NCBI RefSeq assembly: GCF_015752315.1
Contig: NZ_JADOVJ010000001.1
Span: 2,038,501-2,102,500 of the forward strand
DNA length: 64,000 bases
Origin: Nocardioides luteus
GTDB taxonomy: Bacteria > Actinomycetota > Actinomycetes > Propionibacteriales > Nocardioidaceae
Reading direction: 5' to 3'
Position 1 is the stretch's first letter. Each line of letters begins with the position of its first letter. The notes under the pieces were generated by a model. The model was given only the letters and a program-made list of their open reading frames with translations, was not told where the DNA came from and ran no database searches. Below, in pieces: positions 61,829-64,000 of this stretch. The translations under genes and the position numbers were made by a program.

Positions 61829-62848
61829 ATGACGACCTCCCCGACAGATCAGGTCCAGCAGAGGCTGGTCGACCGGTTCGGCCGGGTCGCGACCGATCTG
61901 CGCGTCTCGCTGACCGATCGCTGCAACCTGCGCTGCACCTACTGCATGCCGCCGGAGGGGCTCGACTGGCTGCCCGGCGACGAGGTGCTCACCGACGACG
62001 AGGTCGTGCGGCTGATCGGTGTCGCCACCGGGCAGCTCGGGGTCCGCGAGGTGCGGTTCACCGGCGGGGAGCCGCTGGTCCGGCGCGGACTGGTCTCGAT
62101 CGTCGCGCGCACCCGCGAGGTCGCTCCCGACGCCGAGCTCTCGATCACGACCAACGCGCTCGGTCTGGCCCGGATGGCCGGCTCGCTCGCGGAGGCCGGC
62201 CTCGACCGGGTCAACGTGTCCCTGGACTCGATCCGGCAGGACACGTTCGCGGAGATCACCCGTCGCGACCGGCTGCACGACGTCGTGGCCGGTCTCGAGG
62301 CCGCCGCGGAGGCCGGTCTGGGACCGATCAAGATCAACGCGGTCCTGCTACGAGGCGTCAACGACGACCAGGCCGCCGAGCTGCTCGGCTGGTCGGTCGA
62401 GCGCGGCTACGAGCTGCGGTTCATCGAGCAGATGCCCCTCGACGCCCAGCACGGATGGTCGCGCGACACGATGGTGACGGCCGACGACACCCTCGCCGCG
62501 CTGTCGGCGACGTTCGACCTGACCCCGGCCGAGGAGCCCCGCGGCAGCGCCCCCGCCGAGCTCTTCTACGTCGACGGCGGCCCGGCCAAGGTCGGCATCA
62601 TCGCCTCCGTCACCCGCCCCTTCTGCGGCGACTGCGACCGGGTGCGTCTCACCGCCGACGGGCAGGTGCGCGACTGCCTGTTCGCACGCTCCGAGTCGGA
62701 CCTGCGTACGCCGCTGCGTGCCGGCGCCTCCGACGCCGACCTCGCCGCGAGGTGGGTCACCGCGATGGCCGGCAAGCGCGCCGGTCACGGCATCGACGAC
62801 CTCGGCTTCCTCCAGCCCGACCGTCCGATGTCCGCCATCGGCGGCTGA
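61829..62848 (+). CDS. moaA: GTP 3',8-cyclase MoaA
   Basis: A 339-residue radical SAM enzyme for the first step of molybdenum cofactor synthesis. The N-terminal cluster site is DRCNLRCTYCMPP, followed by the SAM-binding EVRFTGGEPLVR. The C-terminal cluster site is FCGDCDRVRLTADGQVRDCL. The protein ends in the conserved Gly-Gly (SAIGG). The ATG at 61829 fits the -10 box. It stands alone here, with no other moa or moe genes. Confidence 0.96.
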   Translation: MTTSPTDQVQQRLVDRFGRVATDLRVSLTDRCNLRCTYCMPPEGLDWLPGDEVLTDDEVVRLIGVATGQLGVREVRFTGGEPLVRRGLVSIVARTREVAPDAELSITTNALGLARMAGSLAEAGLDRVNVSLDSIRQDTFAEITRRDRLHDVVAGLEAAAEAGLGPIKINAVLLRGVNDDQAAELLGWSVERGYELRFIEQMPLDAQHGWSRDTMVTADDTLAALSATFDLTPAEEPRGSAPAELFYVDGGPAKVGIIASVTRPFCGDCDRVRLTADGQVRDCLFARSESDLRTPLRAGASDADLAARWVTAMAGKRAGHGIDDLGFLQPDRPMSAIGG

Positions 62849-62896
62849 CGAAAGTCGACTTTCGTCGCCCACAACGACAGATTCGGCCCCCACAAC
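62847..62896. repeat. Palindrome and 21-nt repeat between moaA and the nucleoside hydrolase
   Basis: A 20-bp perfect palindrome (62847-62866, GACGAAA-N6-TTTCGTC) begins inside the moaA stop codon. It is followed by one and a half minus-strand units of the TTGTGGGGGCCGAATC type up to the stop of the facing gene. The palindrome ends and unit match the array inside cvnA. Confidence 0.85.
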
Positions 62897-63850
62897 TCAC
62901 TTCTCGGCGAGGGGGTGCCCGACGCGGTCGAGAGCGTCCAGGACGAGCTCCCAGTAGCCCTCGACGTCGAGGGCGATCGCGACCTGGGCGTTGGGCGGCT
63001 CGTCGAGGCGGCCGTGGAGGTCGACGACGGTGGCGCCGCGGGTCCAGCGGCCCTCGGTCTCGACGGCGACGAACGACTTGTGCCAGGTGATCAGGCCGGG
63101 GTCGATGAGCGCGGCGATGGTGCAGGGGTCGTGCACCGGGGGAGCGGCGAAGTCGAAGACGTCGGAGTAGGTGCCGCCGAAGAAGCCCATCAGGTCGGCG
63201 CACGCCCGGCCCACCGGGTGGTCCATGGCCCGCATCCGCGCGACCACGTCCGGCGTGGCCAGGGCCTGGTGGGACAGGTTGAGCCCGACCATCCGGATCG
63301 GGAGGCCGCTGGTGAGGACGACGTCGAGGGCGTCGGGGTCGGCGTAGGCGTTGAACTCGGCGGCCGGGGTGGTGTTGCCGCGGTCGGTCGAGCCGCCCAT
63401 GAAGACGATCTCGGCGATCTTCGGGCCGACCTCGGGATGGTCGCGCAGCAGCACGGCGACGTTGGTGATTGGGCCGGTGGCGACGACGGTGACGGGGGCC
63501 GGGGCGTCCTGGAGGGACGTACGCAGGAAGTCGACCGCGCCGACGGAGACAGGGGGAGCGAGCGGCTCCGGAAGGTCGGGTCCGTCGATCCCGGTGGCGC
63601 CGTGGATGAAGTCGCCGATGTGCGCCGCGCCGGCCAGGGGCGCGGCGGCGCCGGTGGCGACCGGTACGTCGGGTCGCTCGGCCAGGGCGAGGATCCGCTG
63701 GGCGTTGTAGGTCGCCTTCTCCACCTGGCAGTTGCCGAAGGTGGTGGTGATGCCGAGCAGGTCGATACGAGGGTCGCCCAGCGCCAGCAGGATCGCGATC
63801 GCGTCGTCGTGTCCGGGGTCGCAGTCGAGGAGGACAGGGATCGGGTTCAT
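62897..63850 (-). CDS. Inosine/uridine-preferring nucleoside hydrolase family protein
   Basis: A 317-residue hydrolase that splits ribonucleosides into base and ribose. The calcium site DCDPGHDDAIAILLAL, the block VATGPITNVAVLL, VFMGGSTDRGNTTPAAEFNA with the conserved Asn, and the catalytic region PVHDPCTIAALI are present. It would serve nucleoside salvage. It converges on moaA. Confidence 0.93.
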   Translation of the reverse strand: MNPIPVLLDCDPGHDDAIAILLALGDPRIDLLGITTTFGNCQVEKATYNAQRILALAERPDVPVATGAAAPLAGAAHIGDFIHGATGIDGPDLPEPLAPPVSVGAVDFLRTSLQDAPAPVTVVATGPITNVAVLLRDHPEVGPKIAEIVFMGGSTDRGNTTPAAEFNAYADPDALDVVLTSGLPIRMVGLNLSHQALATPDVVARMRAMDHPVGRACADLMGFFGGTYSDVFDFAAPPVHDPCTIAALIDPGLITWHKSFVAVETEGRWTRGATVVDLHGRLDEPPNAQVAIALDVEGYWELVLDALDRVGHPLAEK

Positions 63851-63874
63851 CGCACAGCCTCTCTGTCGGAACAG

Positions 63875-64000
63875 CTAATGAGCGACGACGTCCTTCAGGA
63901 ACCCGCGTGCGCCCAGGAAGTCGCTCAGTGACTGCTTGTGCGCCTCGCACGCGAGCCAGATCTTACGCCGCTCGGGCGTGTGGATCTTGGGATTGTTCCA
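63875..64000 (-). CDS. C-terminus of a small actinobacterial protein (5' end outside the window)
   Basis: Forty-one codons are visible, reading WNNPKIHTPERRKIWLACEA, then SLSDFLGARGFLKDVVAH and stop. This tail is common in short actinobacterial proteins near SURF1 genes; some databases name them acetone carboxylase, which I doubt. The rest is missing. Confidence 0.7.
   Translation of the reverse strand, partial: WNNPKIHTPERRKIWLACEAHKQSLSDFLGARGFLKDVVAH

Noticed and set aside
63875..64000. Acetone carboxylase fragment
   Set aside because: This database name is attached to a family of short proteins with no carboxylase features; I leave the function open.

Overview
The window reads as chromosomal DNA of a high-GC actinobacterium, most likely of the Nocardioides group (inferred). 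The support is a set of actinobacterial markers: RbpA, WhiA, a WhiB-like protein, an F420-dependent PPOX enzyme, an acVLRF1 rescue factor, a full conservon (cvn) and a sufR-sufBDCSU-sufT operon. I see no rRNA, tRNA, insertion sequence, prophage or CRISPR array. The gene content is mostly core metabolism with two accessory sugar loci.

Layout. 1-4300: a truncated LacI-type regulator diverges from a secreted GH92 alpha-mannosidase. 4300-13200: uvrC-rapZ-yvcK-whiA, then gap-pgk-tpiA-secG-rbpA. 13200-15700: a lone AbiEi/DUF559-type protein and a secreted endonuclease. 15800-21460 (minus strand): tkt-tal-pgi-pgl without zwf and opcA. 21500-25350: ctaB and ctaA (heme A synthesis) plus an ABC exporter pair. 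25600-27730: VOC protein, F420 enzyme, methyltransferase and a small unknown. 27850-34100: the SUF iron-sulfur operon. 34170-42655: a sugar locus with GH91 (inulin fructotransferase / DFA hydrolase family), two permeases, a binding protein, a LacI regulator, GH172 (difructose-dianhydride family) and GH32. This can be read as a complete route from inulin or difructose anhydride to fructose. 42600-45000: AldR-like regulator with alanine dehydrogenase, then a WhiB-like gene behind an upstream ORF and attenuator. 45000-54700: transporter, acetyltransferase, OmpA/BON pair, rescue factor, kinase-like protein, metallopeptidase and ABC-F ATPase. 54700-58760: a conservon with a P450 whose K-helix reads EVMW instead of ExxR. 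58970-64000: ABC exporter, SURF1, moaA, nucleoside hydrolase and the 3' end of another gene.

Two signals cut across the gene map. First, many genes start 6-8 nt after a TANNNT -10 box, so their mRNAs should be leaderless; fifteen starts fit exactly. Second, families of short repeats with fixed periods of 32 nt or 21 nt begin a few bases after stop codons. The 21-nt families are arranged as facing arrays around a central palindrome. One array lies inside the conservon kinase gene, where 21 nt equals seven codons and the frame is kept. I regard this repeat system, the DFA locus and the WhiB leader as the items most worth following up.
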